DNA of 64,000 nucleotides, taken from NCBI RefSeq assembly GCF_000222765.1, contig NZ_AFUE01000010.1, forward strand, positions 1 through 64,000, in the 5' to 3' direction. The notes under the pieces were generated by a model. The model made no database searches and was not told the origin of the DNA. It worked only from the letters and a program-made list of their open reading frames with translations. A program made the position numbers and the translations under genes. Source of the DNA: Streptococcus cristatus ATCC 51100 (lineage in GTDB: Bacteria; Bacillota; Bacilli; Lactobacillales; Streptococcaceae). The first letter of the stretch is position 1; the number at the start of each line of letters is the position of its first letter. Shown here in pieces: positions 18,882-26,962 of this stretch.

Positions 18882-21221
18882 TTAGTTGAATTCATATTTT
18901 TGCTTGATAGTACAAGCGATGAAAATTCCGATAAAGAAAACCATGAGAATCAGATAGACTGGCAAGGTTGCGGCTGTCAGCGTCGCAATTTCCAAAAGGT
19001 GTTGCAGGACAAAGGCGGATAGATAGAAGCCTGCGACTGAAAAAATGATCAGAAGAGCGCGCCAGAGGTTGAGTGGCAGGCAGGCCCGAATGACTGACAA
19101 GAAGCTGATGCTGCCTAGCAAGTAGTAGGTCAGGGTGGACATTTCTATGTCGCTCCAGCCATGGCTGCTGCCCCAGATACGGACAAATAGCACGCTGAAG
19201 ATAATCATGAGGGAACTTGGCAGAGCTAGCTGCAGGGAGCGTTTGAGGAAGTGCTTTTCAACCGGCTTAATATTGCGCTCAAAGGTGAGGACAAAGGGTG
19301 GGAAGCCTTCAACAAACTGGTCAATCAAGGTGATTTGAATCGGAATGAATGGGAAAATCAAGAGGTATTCCGTTTTTCCTAGCAGGATACTGGCGATACA
19401 GATAATAGCCAGGATAAAGGAATAGATCGTCTTGATGAAGAAAATCGGAGCAATCCGGCCAATATTGTTAACAACCCGGCGGCCTTCAAAAAGAATCTCA
19501 GGTACATCGTTAAAGTCGGAATTAAGAAGGACTAAGTTGGCAATCTGCCGAGTTGCGGGGTCGCCCTCCGCCATGACGATGGAACAGTCAGCTTCGCGTA
19601 AAGCCAAGATATCATTAACCCCATCTCCGGTCATGGCTGTTGTCCGACCAGCGGCTTTAAGAGTCTGGATGAGCAGCTTCTTCTGATGGGGAGAAACACG
19701 GCCAAAGATGGCTGTTTCTTCTGCTTGCTCAACCAGTTCTTGATCGCTGATTTTAGAGCAGTCGATGTAGCTGGCGTAGTTGGCAAATCCAGCCTGGCTC
19801 GCAATATGTGAAACGGTCACAGGATTGTCACCAGAGATGATTTTCAGATCAACATCCTGAGAGCGCAGGTAGTCCAGTGTCTCAGCCGCTCCCTCACGAA
19901 TAGGATCAGTGATTTCCAGAACAGCCAGAGCAATCATATCTTCAGGCAGTTGGATGCTGTGTTTGTCTAGCACTTGGTCGCTGTGAGCCAGCACCAAAAC
20001 CCTCGATCCGCGTTTTTGAGCCTCTCCAACCGCTGCAGGATTGCTATCCAGCAGCATTTCTGGTGCCCCCAAAAAGATAGTTCCAACACTTGATAAATGC
20101 ATAGCGCCCCATTTTCGGTCACTAGAAAATGGGATGACATTGTCGCTAGTATAGGTGTGTTCTAAATGGCCGTATCCCTTGCGGATAGCCTGAGCAGTTG
20201 GGTTATTATCCTCGCTGGTTTGGATGTAGGCTGCTAAGATTTGACTGACTGTCTCATCAGAAAACTTATCTGACAGACTATGCAAGGCTTCAACAGTCAT
20301 CTTACCTTGGGTAATTGTCCCGGTCTTGTCCAGGCAGAGAGTATCCACCCGAGCTAAGGTCTCAACAGAATACATTTCCTGAACAAGCACTTTGCGCATA
20401 CCTAGCTTAATGACAGCTGTCAGAAGTGACGTGACTGTCAGCAGGGCGATTCCTTTGGGGAGCATACCCAAAAGGGCTGTCGAGCTGGTAATGACAGAGT
20501 TTTTGACAGGCAGTCCCTTTATCATCAGGGCTTCAAAGAAGAGTGCCAATCCGAAGGGAATGATGATTTTTCCAGTAAAGCGGGAAATTTTCGCAAGATT
20601 GTATAGAATTCGCGAGTTGATAGGCTTGAGAGTTTTAGCCTCAGTCATGAGCTTGTTGGCATAGTTGTCTGCACCGACATGATGCACCTCAGCATAGATT
20701 TGCCCACTAGCCAGAAAGCTACCAGACAGCAGCTCGGCGCCTTTTTCCTTGAGAACCAAATCACTCTCACCTGTCAGCATGGCTTCATTGGCCTCTGCAA
20801 CACCCTCTACTACACGGGCATCACTGGGAATCTGCTCACCGGCTGACAGCTTGATCAGATCGCCCAGTACAATTTCTTCCGGCTGAATCTTGACTTCCTG
20901 ACCGTCGCGGATGACTGTGACCAGCTCTCGGCTGACTAGATTAAGCTTGTCAATCATGTGTTTAGCCCGCAGCTCCGTGATAATACCAGTGACGGCGTTA
21001 AAGCTGATGACGGCGAAGAAGACCAGATTGCTCCAGGCTTGGACAGAGACCAAGGCCAGAGCGATCACAAAGTTAAGGGCATTAAAAAGGGTGAAAACAT
21101 TCCGCTTAACGATTTGCCAGTTACTAGTACTGGTGTCACTTGTAAAATCGTTGGTCAAGCCCTGCGAAATCTTTTCATCTACTTGGGTTTGGTTTAAACC
21201 AATTAATTCTTTCTTGTTCAT
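18882..21221 (-). CDS. P-type cation ATPase of uncharacterised specificity
   Basis: A 779-aa P-type ATPase with TGES (150-153), the phosphorylated Asp298 in DKTGT, TGDGVND, and about ten membrane segments. The fourth membrane helix, which sets specificity, reads GMLPKGIALL (253-262). It has PKG where Ca2+/Mn2+ pumps have PEG and heavy-metal pumps have CPC. There are no N-terminal metal-binding domains. It resembles the E1-E2 ATPases of lactic acid bacteria that remain functionally unassigned. Start ATG is at 21221 (minus strand) with no close gene upstream, so it is a single-gene unit. Transported ion unknown. Confidence 0.88.
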   Translation of the reverse strand: MNKKELIGLNQTQVDEKISQGLTNDFTSDTSTSNWQIVKRNVFTLFNALNFVIALALVSVQAWSNLVFFAVISFNAVTGIITELRAKHMIDKLNLVSRELVTVIRDGQEVKIQPEEIVLGDLIKLSAGEQIPSDARVVEGVAEANEAMLTGESDLVLKEKGAELLSGSFLASGQIYAEVHHVGADNYANKLMTEAKTLKPINSRILYNLAKISRFTGKIIIPFGLALFFEALMIKGLPVKNSVITSSTALLGMLPKGIALLTVTSLLTAVIKLGMRKVLVQEMYSVETLARVDTLCLDKTGTITQGKMTVEALHSLSDKFSDETVSQILAAYIQTSEDNNPTAQAIRKGYGHLEHTYTSDNVIPFSSDRKWGAMHLSSVGTIFLGAPEMLLDSNPAAVGEAQKRGSRVLVLAHSDQVLDKHSIQLPEDMIALAVLEITDPIREGAAETLDYLRSQDVDLKIISGDNPVTVSHIASQAGFANYASYIDCSKISDQELVEQAEETAIFGRVSPHQKKLLIQTLKAAGRTTAMTGDGVNDILALREADCSIVMAEGDPATRQIANLVLLNSDFNDVPEILFEGRRVVNNIGRIAPIFFIKTIYSFILAIICIASILLGKTEYLLIFPFIPIQITLIDQFVEGFPPFVLTFERNIKPVEKHFLKRSLQLALPSSLMIIFSVLFVRIWGSSHGWSDIEMSTLTYYLLGSISFLSVIRACLPLNLWRALLIIFSVAGFYLSAFVLQHLLEIATLTAATLPVYLILMVFFIGIFIACTIKQKYEFN

Positions 21222-21294
21222 GAGATTAATGATACCATTTTTTTATGGAAATGGCTATCCGAATCAGCTGTTACAGCCAAAGTTTGGAAAAATA

Positions 21295-21323
21295 TTGCAG
21301 ACTATAATAGGATAGGGTATAAT
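21295..21323 (+). promoter_or_regulatory. plsC promoter
   Basis: TTGCAG (21295-21300) and TATAAT (21318-21323) with a 17-bp spacer, 56 bp before plsC. Confidence 0.65.
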
Positions 21324-21378
21324 GAGAAAGGATGTAATCAATTTCAAGTACAATCACAGTTTGAAATAAGGAGAGTTT

Positions 21379-22119
21379 ATGTTTTATACCTATTTGAGAG
21401 GTCTTGTGATTTTTATTCTCTGGGCTTTGAACGGAAATGCCCATTACCATAATAAAGAGAAGATTCCTTCACAAGATGAAAACTATATCTTAGTGGCTCC
21501 TCACCGAACATGGTGGGATCCAGTTTATATGGCTTTTGCGACCAAGCCCAAGCAGTTCATTTTCATGGCTAAGAAACAGCTCTTTGAAAATCGGGTGTTC
21601 GGCTGGTGGATTCGTATGTGTGGTGCCTTTCCCATCGACCGAGAAAATCCTGGACCGTCAGCGATCAAGTACCCAGTCAATATGCTGAAAAAGAGCAATC
21701 GTTCCCTGATTATGTTCCCGAGCGGAAGCCGCCATTCTACGGATGTCAAGGGAGGAGTAGCAGTGATTGCTAAGATGGCTAAGGTCCGTATCATGCCTGT
21801 AGTCTATGCTGGTCCCATGAGCCTCAAAGGCTTGGCAGCTGGGGAGCGCGTGGATATGAACTTCGGTAATCCAATTGATATTTCGGATATCAAAAAGATG
21901 AATGATGAAGGAGTTGAGGAAGTAGCTCGCCGGATTCAGGCAGAGTTTGACCGCTTGGATGCAGAAGTAGCGCCCTACCAGACAGGTAAAAAACCAAATA
22001 TCTTCTGGCGGATTTTACGAGCAATTGCCTTTATTCCAGCAGCATTGATTGGTATTCTAACTTTCATTTTTAGTTTCCTTGCAAGCTTTGTCTGGGATCC
22101 AGATAAGCATAGAAAATAA
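21379..22119 (+). CDS. plsC: 1-acyl-sn-glycerol-3-phosphate acyltransferase
   Basis: PlsC adds the second acyl chain to lysophosphatidic acid, giving phosphatidic acid at the membrane. The 246-aa protein has the catalytic HX4D box as HRTWWD (42-47). The phosphate-binding motif appears as FPSGSRHS (113-120) rather than the textbook FPEGTR; the Glu-to-Ser change is what I recall for the streptococcal branch. Hydrophobic segments lie at both ends. The start follows AAGGAGAG. The gene ends at a terminator before comEA. Confidence 0.9.
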   Translation: MFYTYLRGLVIFILWALNGNAHYHNKEKIPSQDENYILVAPHRTWWDPVYMAFATKPKQFIFMAKKQLFENRVFGWWIRMCGAFPIDRENPGPSAIKYPVNMLKKSNRSLIMFPSGSRHSTDVKGGVAVIAKMAKVRIMPVVYAGPMSLKGLAAGERVDMNFGNPIDISDIKKMNDEGVEEVARRIQAEFDRLDAEVAPYQTGKKPNIFWRILRAIAFIPAALIGILTFIFSFLASFVWDPDKHRK

Positions 22120-22123
22120 TGCT

Positions 22124-22165
22124 AACAGCTTTTAGATTTTTATCTAAAGGCTGTTTTAGTTTTTC
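22124..22165 (+). terminator. plsC terminator
   Basis: AACAGCTTTTAGAT (22124-22137) pairs with ATCTAAAGGCTGTT (22142-22155) and is followed by a T-rich run. Confidence 0.8.
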
Positions 22166-22216
22166 TTATTTATATTTGGAACTTTGTTTCAGATTTTTCT
22201 AATTTTCCTTTTCTTT

Positions 22217-22224
22217 TACGAATA
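22217..22224 (+). promoter_or_regulatory. Competence cin-box (ComX/SigX promoter) of comEA
   Basis: TACGAATA matches the streptococcal com-box exactly. It is preceded by a T-rich tract and lies 22 bp before the comEA start. This marks comEA-comEC as late competence genes read by the alternative sigma factor ComX. Confidence 0.88.
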
Positions 22225-22245
22225 TAAAGATAAAGGAGAAAAATT

Positions 22246-22941
22246 ATGTTTGAAGAAATAGTTGAGAAATTAAAGGAATACAAGATTTTTGTTGGACTTT
22301 CCTTGTTGGGAATCATCTTTGCTGGCTTTTTCTTGCTGAAGGGCAACGCTCAGCCACAGAATCAGGTCAGCGCACTGGCTCAGGAAGTGGTTACATCAGC
22401 TTCATCTGAAACCAATGCAGAAAAAAGAAGTGCGAATCAAGAAAAAATCGATTCAGAAAAAGATATGGATTCAGAGGAATCTGAGAAAGAAGTCACCGTT
22501 GATGTCAAAGGTGCTGTCAAAAATCCAGGAGTTTATCAGTTGCGGGCAGGAGCGCGTGTGCATGATGCCCTACAAAAAGCAGGTGGCCTATTGCCAGATG
22601 CCGAGTCAAAATCCATCAACCAAGCACAAAAATTAACAGATGAGGCAGTTGTCTATGTAGCTAAAGTCGGTGAGGAAGGAGCAGATGTGACGCAAGCTAG
22701 TCAGACGCCCGCTGGAAATGGGGGAACAGAGAAAGGAAAGTCTGACTTGGTCAATCTCAATACGGCGACCGAAGCTGAACTTCAGACAGTTTCAGGCATC
22801 GGTCAAAAGAAAGCGCAAGACATCATTGCTTATCGGGAAGCCAATGGTAAGTTTAAGTCAGTAGACGAGCTGAAAAATGTTTCAGGAATCGGTGCAAAAA
22901 CCTTAGAAAAGTTAAAAGACTATGTCACAGTGGATAAATAA
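22246..22941 (+). CDS. comEA: Competence protein ComEA, DNA receptor
   Basis: ComEA binds incoming double-stranded DNA at the outer face of the membrane and passes it to ComEC. The 231-aa protein has an N-terminal membrane anchor (about 15-32), an acidic/Ser linker, an SLBB domain (about 78-140), and a C-terminal double helix-hairpin-helix. The latter has VSGIGQKKAQDIIAYR and VSGIGAKTLEKLK (about 170-226). The ATG follows AAAGGAG. It is controlled by the cin-box at 22217 and overlaps comEC by 20 bp. Confidence 0.95.
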   Translation: MFEEIVEKLKEYKIFVGLSLLGIIFAGFFLLKGNAQPQNQVSALAQEVVTSASSETNAEKRSANQEKIDSEKDMDSEESEKEVTVDVKGAVKNPGVYQLRAGARVHDALQKAGGLLPDAESKSINQAQKLTDEAVVYVAKVGEEGADVTQASQTPAGNGGTEKGKSDLVNLNTATEAELQTVSGIGQKKAQDIIAYREANGKFKSVDELKNVSGIGAKTLEKLKDYVTVDK

Positions 22942-25162
22942 ATTTCCCATCAAACCAATCTATTTTTGTCTTTTGCTGGTGCTGACCTACTTTGCGATTT
23001 ACACTAGTAGTCTGTCAGCTTATCTAGGTTTGGCAGTTCTCCTTGTTCGGCTCTTTTGGCTTTATTCGACTAGAAATAGTCTGCTTGTTTTGGTGTTCTT
23101 GAGTCTCTTTGCAGGATTTTTCCTATTTCGGAGAGAAATGGCTAATAAAGCCTTTCGAGATGAACCGGAAACCATTTCTACCATTGTGATCAAGCCAGAT
23201 ACAATTAAAGTCAATGGCGATTCGCTTTCTTTTCGTGGTTATTCCAATGATCGAACCTATCAGGCCTTTTATAAAATCCAGTCAGAAAAGGAAAAACAAG
23301 CTTTTCAAAAGCTGAGCGATCAACTCCTTGTGAAGATTGATGGAGAACTCAGTTTAGCAGAAGACCAGCGCAATTTTTCAGGTTTTGACTATCGAGCTTA
23401 TCTGAAAACGCAGGGGATTTACAGGATTTTGAAAATCAATCAAATCAAGTCTACTCAGCAATTTAGCAGTCTTAATCCTTGGGACTGGTTGTCGGTTTGG
23501 CGGAGAAAAGCTTTGGTTTATATCAAAGAAAACTTTCCTAGCCCCATGAGCCACTATATGACTGGACTTTTGTTTGGTGACTTGGATACAGATTTTGCCG
23601 AGATGAATGAGCTTTATTCCAGTCTGGGGATTATCCACCTCTTTGCCCTATCTGGCATGCAGGTCGGCTATTTCATGGATGGTTTTCGCAAGCTTCTCCT
23701 CAAATCTGGTTTAAAAAGAGAAACTGTTGATTGGATACAGCTCCCTTTTTCCTTTATCTATGCAGGTTTAACGGGCTTTTCAGTGTCAGTCGTGAGGAGT
23801 TTAGTACAAAAGCTGCTCTCGCAGTTTGGTGTGACTAAGTTGGACAACTTTGCTTTGACAATCATGCTTCTAGCCATTTTTATGCCCAATTTTCTCTTGA
23901 CGACGGGTGGCATTCTTTCCTGTGCCTATGCTTTTGTCATTTCTGTCATGGATTTTGAGCATTTACCTCCCGTGCGAAAGGTGCTGGCAGAAAGTCTGAC
24001 TATTTCACTGGGAATTTTGCCGATTCTGATTTTCTATTTTTCCGAATTTCAGCCTTGGTCTGTTCTGCTGACTTTTCTATTCTCAGTAGTTTTTGATCTT
24101 TTTATGCTTCCAGCCCTGACCTTTATTTTTGTCCTATCACCTCTTTTGAAAATCACTCAGGTCAATGTCTTGTTTGAACTGCTGGAAGAGTTGATTCGTT
24201 GGACGGCGTCTATTTCCTCACGGCCAGTGGTTTTTGGTCAGCCATCTATCTGGATGATGCTAGGCCTGCTTATCACACTTGGCTTGCTCTATGATTTTCG
24301 CAGACAGAAGAAAGTTGTGACCTTACTTAGCTTGGTTCTTGCTCTGCTATTTTTCCTTACTAAACATCCTCTACAAAATGAAATTACAGTCATTGATATT
24401 GGGCAGGGAGATAGCATTTTCTTACGTGATTGGTGGGGGAAATCTGTTCTGATTGATGTGGGTGGTCGAGTGGAGATTGGCAAAAAAGAAGCTTGGCAGA
24501 AGCGGGTTTCTTCGACAAATGCAGAAAAGACCTTGATTCCCTACCTGAAAAGTCGGGGAGTGAGCCGCTTGGATGTGCTGGTTTTGACCCACACGGATAC
24601 CGATCACATGGGTGATATGTTGGAGGTGGCCAAGCATTTCTCTATAAAGGAAATTTACGTATCTAAGGGAAGTTTGACCCAGTCGGATTTTGTGGAGAAA
24701 TTGGAGCGGATGCAGACGGGAGTTCATGTGGTAGAAGTAGGAGATAGACTTCCAATTTTTGATGGAGCCCTGCAAGTTCTTTATCCTGAGGAGACGGGCG
24801 ACGGCAGTAATGACGACTCTGTCGTCTTATATGGACAATTTTTTGGAACCAGCTTTTTGTTTACGGGAGATTTAGAGGAGAAAGGCGAAGCTACCTTGAT
24901 GCGGCGTTTTCCGCAACTCAAGGTGGATATCTTAAAAGCAGGACACCACGGTTCTAAAGGATCCTCTAGCCCAGAATTTTTACATCAGCTTCAGCCCAAA
25001 ATTGCCCTCATTTCTGCCGGTAAGAATAACCGCTACAAGCATCCTCATCAGGAAACTCTGGACAGATTTGAGAACATTCAGACACAGATTTTTCGTACAG
25101 ATGAACAAGGAGCTATTCGCTTCAGTGGCTGGGATTCATGGGAAATCGAAACGGTAAAGTAA
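22922..25162 (+). CDS. comEC: Competence protein ComEC, DNA uptake channel
   Basis: ComEC forms the membrane channel that takes in single-stranded DNA during transformation. The 746-aa protein starts with several membrane helices and an OB-like extracellular part, then the competence domain. It ends in a metallo-beta-lactamase-like domain with VIDIGQGDSIF and HTDTDH (557-562) that may degrade the non-transported strand. The domain order and length are normal and intact, so uptake looks functional here. It overlaps comEA by 20 bp and is coexpressed from the cin-box. Confidence 0.94.
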   Translation: MSQWINKFPIKPIYFCLLLVLTYFAIYTSSLSAYLGLAVLLVRLFWLYSTRNSLLVLVFLSLFAGFFLFRREMANKAFRDEPETISTIVIKPDTIKVNGDSLSFRGYSNDRTYQAFYKIQSEKEKQAFQKLSDQLLVKIDGELSLAEDQRNFSGFDYRAYLKTQGIYRILKINQIKSTQQFSSLNPWDWLSVWRRKALVYIKENFPSPMSHYMTGLLFGDLDTDFAEMNELYSSLGIIHLFALSGMQVGYFMDGFRKLLLKSGLKRETVDWIQLPFSFIYAGLTGFSVSVVRSLVQKLLSQFGVTKLDNFALTIMLLAIFMPNFLLTTGGILSCAYAFVISVMDFEHLPPVRKVLAESLTISLGILPILIFYFSEFQPWSVLLTFLFSVVFDLFMLPALTFIFVLSPLLKITQVNVLFELLEELIRWTASISSRPVVFGQPSIWMMLGLLITLGLLYDFRRQKKVVTLLSLVLALLFFLTKHPLQNEITVIDIGQGDSIFLRDWWGKSVLIDVGGRVEIGKKEAWQKRVSSTNAEKTLIPYLKSRGVSRLDVLVLTHTDTDHMGDMLEVAKHFSIKEIYVSKGSLTQSDFVEKLERMQTGVHVVEVGDRLPIFDGALQVLYPEETGDGSNDDSVVLYGQFFGTSFLFTGDLEEKGEATLMRRFPQLKVDILKAGHHGSKGSSSPEFLHQLQPKIALISAGKNNRYKHPHQETLDRFENIQTQIFRTDEQGAIRFSGWDSWEIETVK

Positions 25163-25205
25163 CCCCTGTTTCCTTTCTCTGAGAGTGAGCCAGGATTAAC
25201 TTACC

Positions 25206-25234
25206 TTGATTTCGAGCTAAAATTATGATACAAT
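25206..25234 (+). promoter_or_regulatory. Promoter of the DUF805 gene
   Basis: TTGATT (25206-25211) and TACAAT (25229-25234) with a 17-bp spacer and TGA before the -10. The ATG at 25233 lies within the -10 box, so it cannot be the start; the ATG at 25269 is. Confidence 0.75.
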
Positions 25235-25268
25235 GAATTCTGTTAATAAAAATTTAGAGGAGATTTCT

Positions 25269-26204
25269 ATGTTTTCTGCTTATAAAAAATTTTGGACTCG
25301 TTATGCAGACTTTAGTGGTCGTTCAAGCCGTTCAGATTACTGGTGGGTTGTCCTATGTAATTTTTTGATTTCTCTACCATTTTCGTTGATTGCCTTTTTC
25401 GGCTTCCTCATTCCACTTTTTAGTGAAATTTATTATGCGGGATTGTACGATTATGAACCTGATTTATCTGGAGCTATGGCTGGCGCTGGTTTAGCTGTGT
25501 TCATCATGTTCTTGCTTACCATCTATTGGCTTGCAACGATCGTTCCCTATCTTGCTATCACAGTTCGTCGTCTTCGCGACGCTGGCTTCCACTGGGCATT
25601 TATTTTTCTGGGAGTAGGGCCAACAATAGCTTCTTTCATTCCAGTTTTGAATATTTTAGCTGCTTTGGTTTCTCTGCCATGTGGTATTGCTCTGATTGTC
25701 TTGCTTTGCCAAGCTAGCAAACCAGCTCAGCCAGTTAATGGGGCTCCTTATGGTCAACAAGGCTTCCAAGGTCAGCAATTTGGTCAAGCTCAACAACCAG
25801 TTCAAAACCAACAGTTTGCTCAACCAGGATTCCAAGGACAACAACAGCCGACACAAAACCAACAATTTGGTCAAGTTCAACAGCCAGCTCAAAGCCAACA
25901 GTTTAGTCAGCCTGCTAGCCAAGAGCAACCATTTGCTCAGCAACAAGCACCAGTTCAAAATCAAGGATTTGGTCAGCCTCAGCAACCTTTTGGTCAGAAT
26001 CAAGTGAACCAGCCAACTCAACCGTTTGCTGCTAGCCAAGCCCAAACTCAAGAGTCAACCCAATCAGCCTTCTCAGCATCAGTTTCAGAACCAGCTGAAT
26101 CAGTTCATTCAGTAGAAGCTCATCAGTCTCAAGCTGAAACTGCAGAACAAGCTCTGGGAACTGCTTCTGAACAAATCAATAGCTCGGAGTCAATCTCTCA
26201 ATAA
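25269..26204 (+). CDS. DUF805 membrane protein with Gln-rich repetitive tail
   Basis: A 311-aa protein. Residues 1-148 are a DUF805-type membrane module with KFWTRYADFSGRSSRSDYWW and the ITVRRLRDAGFHW motif, and about four membrane helices. From residue 152 on it is low-complexity and disordered. Residues 162-270 repeat units built on Q-Q-F-G-Q, Q-P-V-Q-N-Q and similar, and the last 45 residues are Ser/Glu/Ala-rich. Function of DUF805 is unknown. The start was moved to ATG 25269 (GAGGAG upstream) because the longer reading begins inside the promoter. It is a single-gene unit. The tail should sit in the cytoplasm if the four-helix topology is right. Confidence 0.82.
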   Translation: MFSAYKKFWTRYADFSGRSSRSDYWWVVLCNFLISLPFSLIAFFGFLIPLFSEIYYAGLYDYEPDLSGAMAGAGLAVFIMFLLTIYWLATIVPYLAITVRRLRDAGFHWAFIFLGVGPTIASFIPVLNILAALVSLPCGIALIVLLCQASKPAQPVNGAPYGQQGFQGQQFGQAQQPVQNQQFAQPGFQGQQQPTQNQQFGQVQQPAQSQQFSQPASQEQPFAQQQAPVQNQGFGQPQQPFGQNQVNQPTQPFAASQAQTQESTQSAFSASVSEPAESVHSVEAHQSQAETAEQALGTASEQINSSESISQ

Positions 26205-26220
26205 AATCTATAAGATATCG

Positions 26221-26252
26221 ACCCTAGATAGTTTCAATCTATCTGGGGTTTT
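26221..26252 (+). terminator. Terminator of the DUF805 gene
   Basis: ACCCTAGATAG pairs with CTATCTGGGGT, followed by six T. Confidence 0.85.
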
Positions 26253-26271
26253 TTGTCGTCTTTTAAACTTT

Positions 26272-26300
26272 TGTAACCAAAATGACTTTCTATTCGTTAT
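26272..26300 (+). promoter_or_regulatory. Candidate ECF-type autoregulated promoter
   Basis: TGTAAC (26272-26277) and CGTTAT (26295-26300) are 17 bp apart. This resembles the ECF promoter pattern (TGWAAC, about 16-17 bp, CGT) and lies before an ECF sigma gene. A housekeeping promoter at the right spacing was not seen. Autoregulation inferred. Confidence 0.45.
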
Positions 26301-26446
26301 ACTAGTAGAAAGGGGGAAGAATAGAAAAGTATTGAATAGAGAAAAGCAGTTTCAAATGAAAAGTAGCAGCTGCGAGCTTTGGATTAGAAAGGCTTTTTTG
26401 TTATTCTTTTTAAAGAAGTGCAAATAATGAGAGATGTTAGGAGAAG

Positions 26447-26962
26447 TTGTGGGGAGGTGAGATTATCAAACTGGATGAATACGAAAACATCTTGATTGGC
26501 TTTGCCCGAGAGATTGTTTTCTACTTGCAAAAGTCAGGAGCTTCTAAGGCCGAGGCAGAAGATGTGGTGCAGGATGTTTTTGTCAAAATGTTAGAGACTG
26601 ATCTGGTCATCCCAGCAGAGAAGATGCGAGCTTGGATGTATCGGGTTTCCATCCGCCGCTATATCGATCGCTATAGGCGCGATCAGCATTATCTAGAAAT
26701 TTTGCAAAAGGAATTTTTCAAACAAGATGTGATTCAACCATTTGAAAACGACCATTATGAGCTGTTGAGGTCGACGATAGAAGAGCTCCCAACTAAGGAA
26801 GCAATGCTTTTAGATCTTTATTATTTCCAAAATTTTACAGTAAAGGAAATCGCTCAAATTATGTCGTATTCTGTAAGTAAAGTGAAAGTACAACTCATGC
26901 GTAGCCGAATTAAGCTCCGCCATAAATTGGAAAAGAAAGGATATAAAAATGGAAACATTTGA
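26447..26962 (+). CDS. ECF-family RNA polymerase sigma factor
   Basis: A small sigma factor of the extracytoplasmic function type. Region 2 lies about 22-75 (SKAEAEDVVQDVFVKML, then MRAWMYRVSIRRYIDRYRR). Region 4 lies about 112-165 (LPTKEAMLLDLYYFQNFTVKEIAQIM, split here: LPTKEAMLLDLYYF and TVKEIAQIMSYSVSKVKV). There is no ATG or GTG near the N-terminus in frame. TTG 26447 has a close, suboptimal AGGAG. The near-perfect Shine-Dalgarno GGGGAGGTGA (26451-26460) instead points to ATT 26462 or ATC 26465. The true start is unsure by 5-6 codons. The gene overlaps the anti-sigma gene by 14 bp. Streptococci have few ECF sigmas, so this is an accessory stress system. Confidence 0.85.
   Translation: MWGGEIIKLDEYENILIGFAREIVFYLQKSGASKAEAEDVVQDVFVKMLETDLVIPAEKMRAWMYRVSIRRYIDRYRRDQHYLEILQKEFFKQDVIQPFENDHYELLRSTIEELPTKEAMLLDLYYFQNFTVKEIAQIMSYSVSKVKVQLMRSRIKLRHKLEKKGYKNGNI

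Noticed and set aside
26356-26427. A 23-codon frame starting ATG upstream of the ECF sigma gene.
   Set aside because: No ribosome binding site and no recognisable sequence; likely part of the leader.
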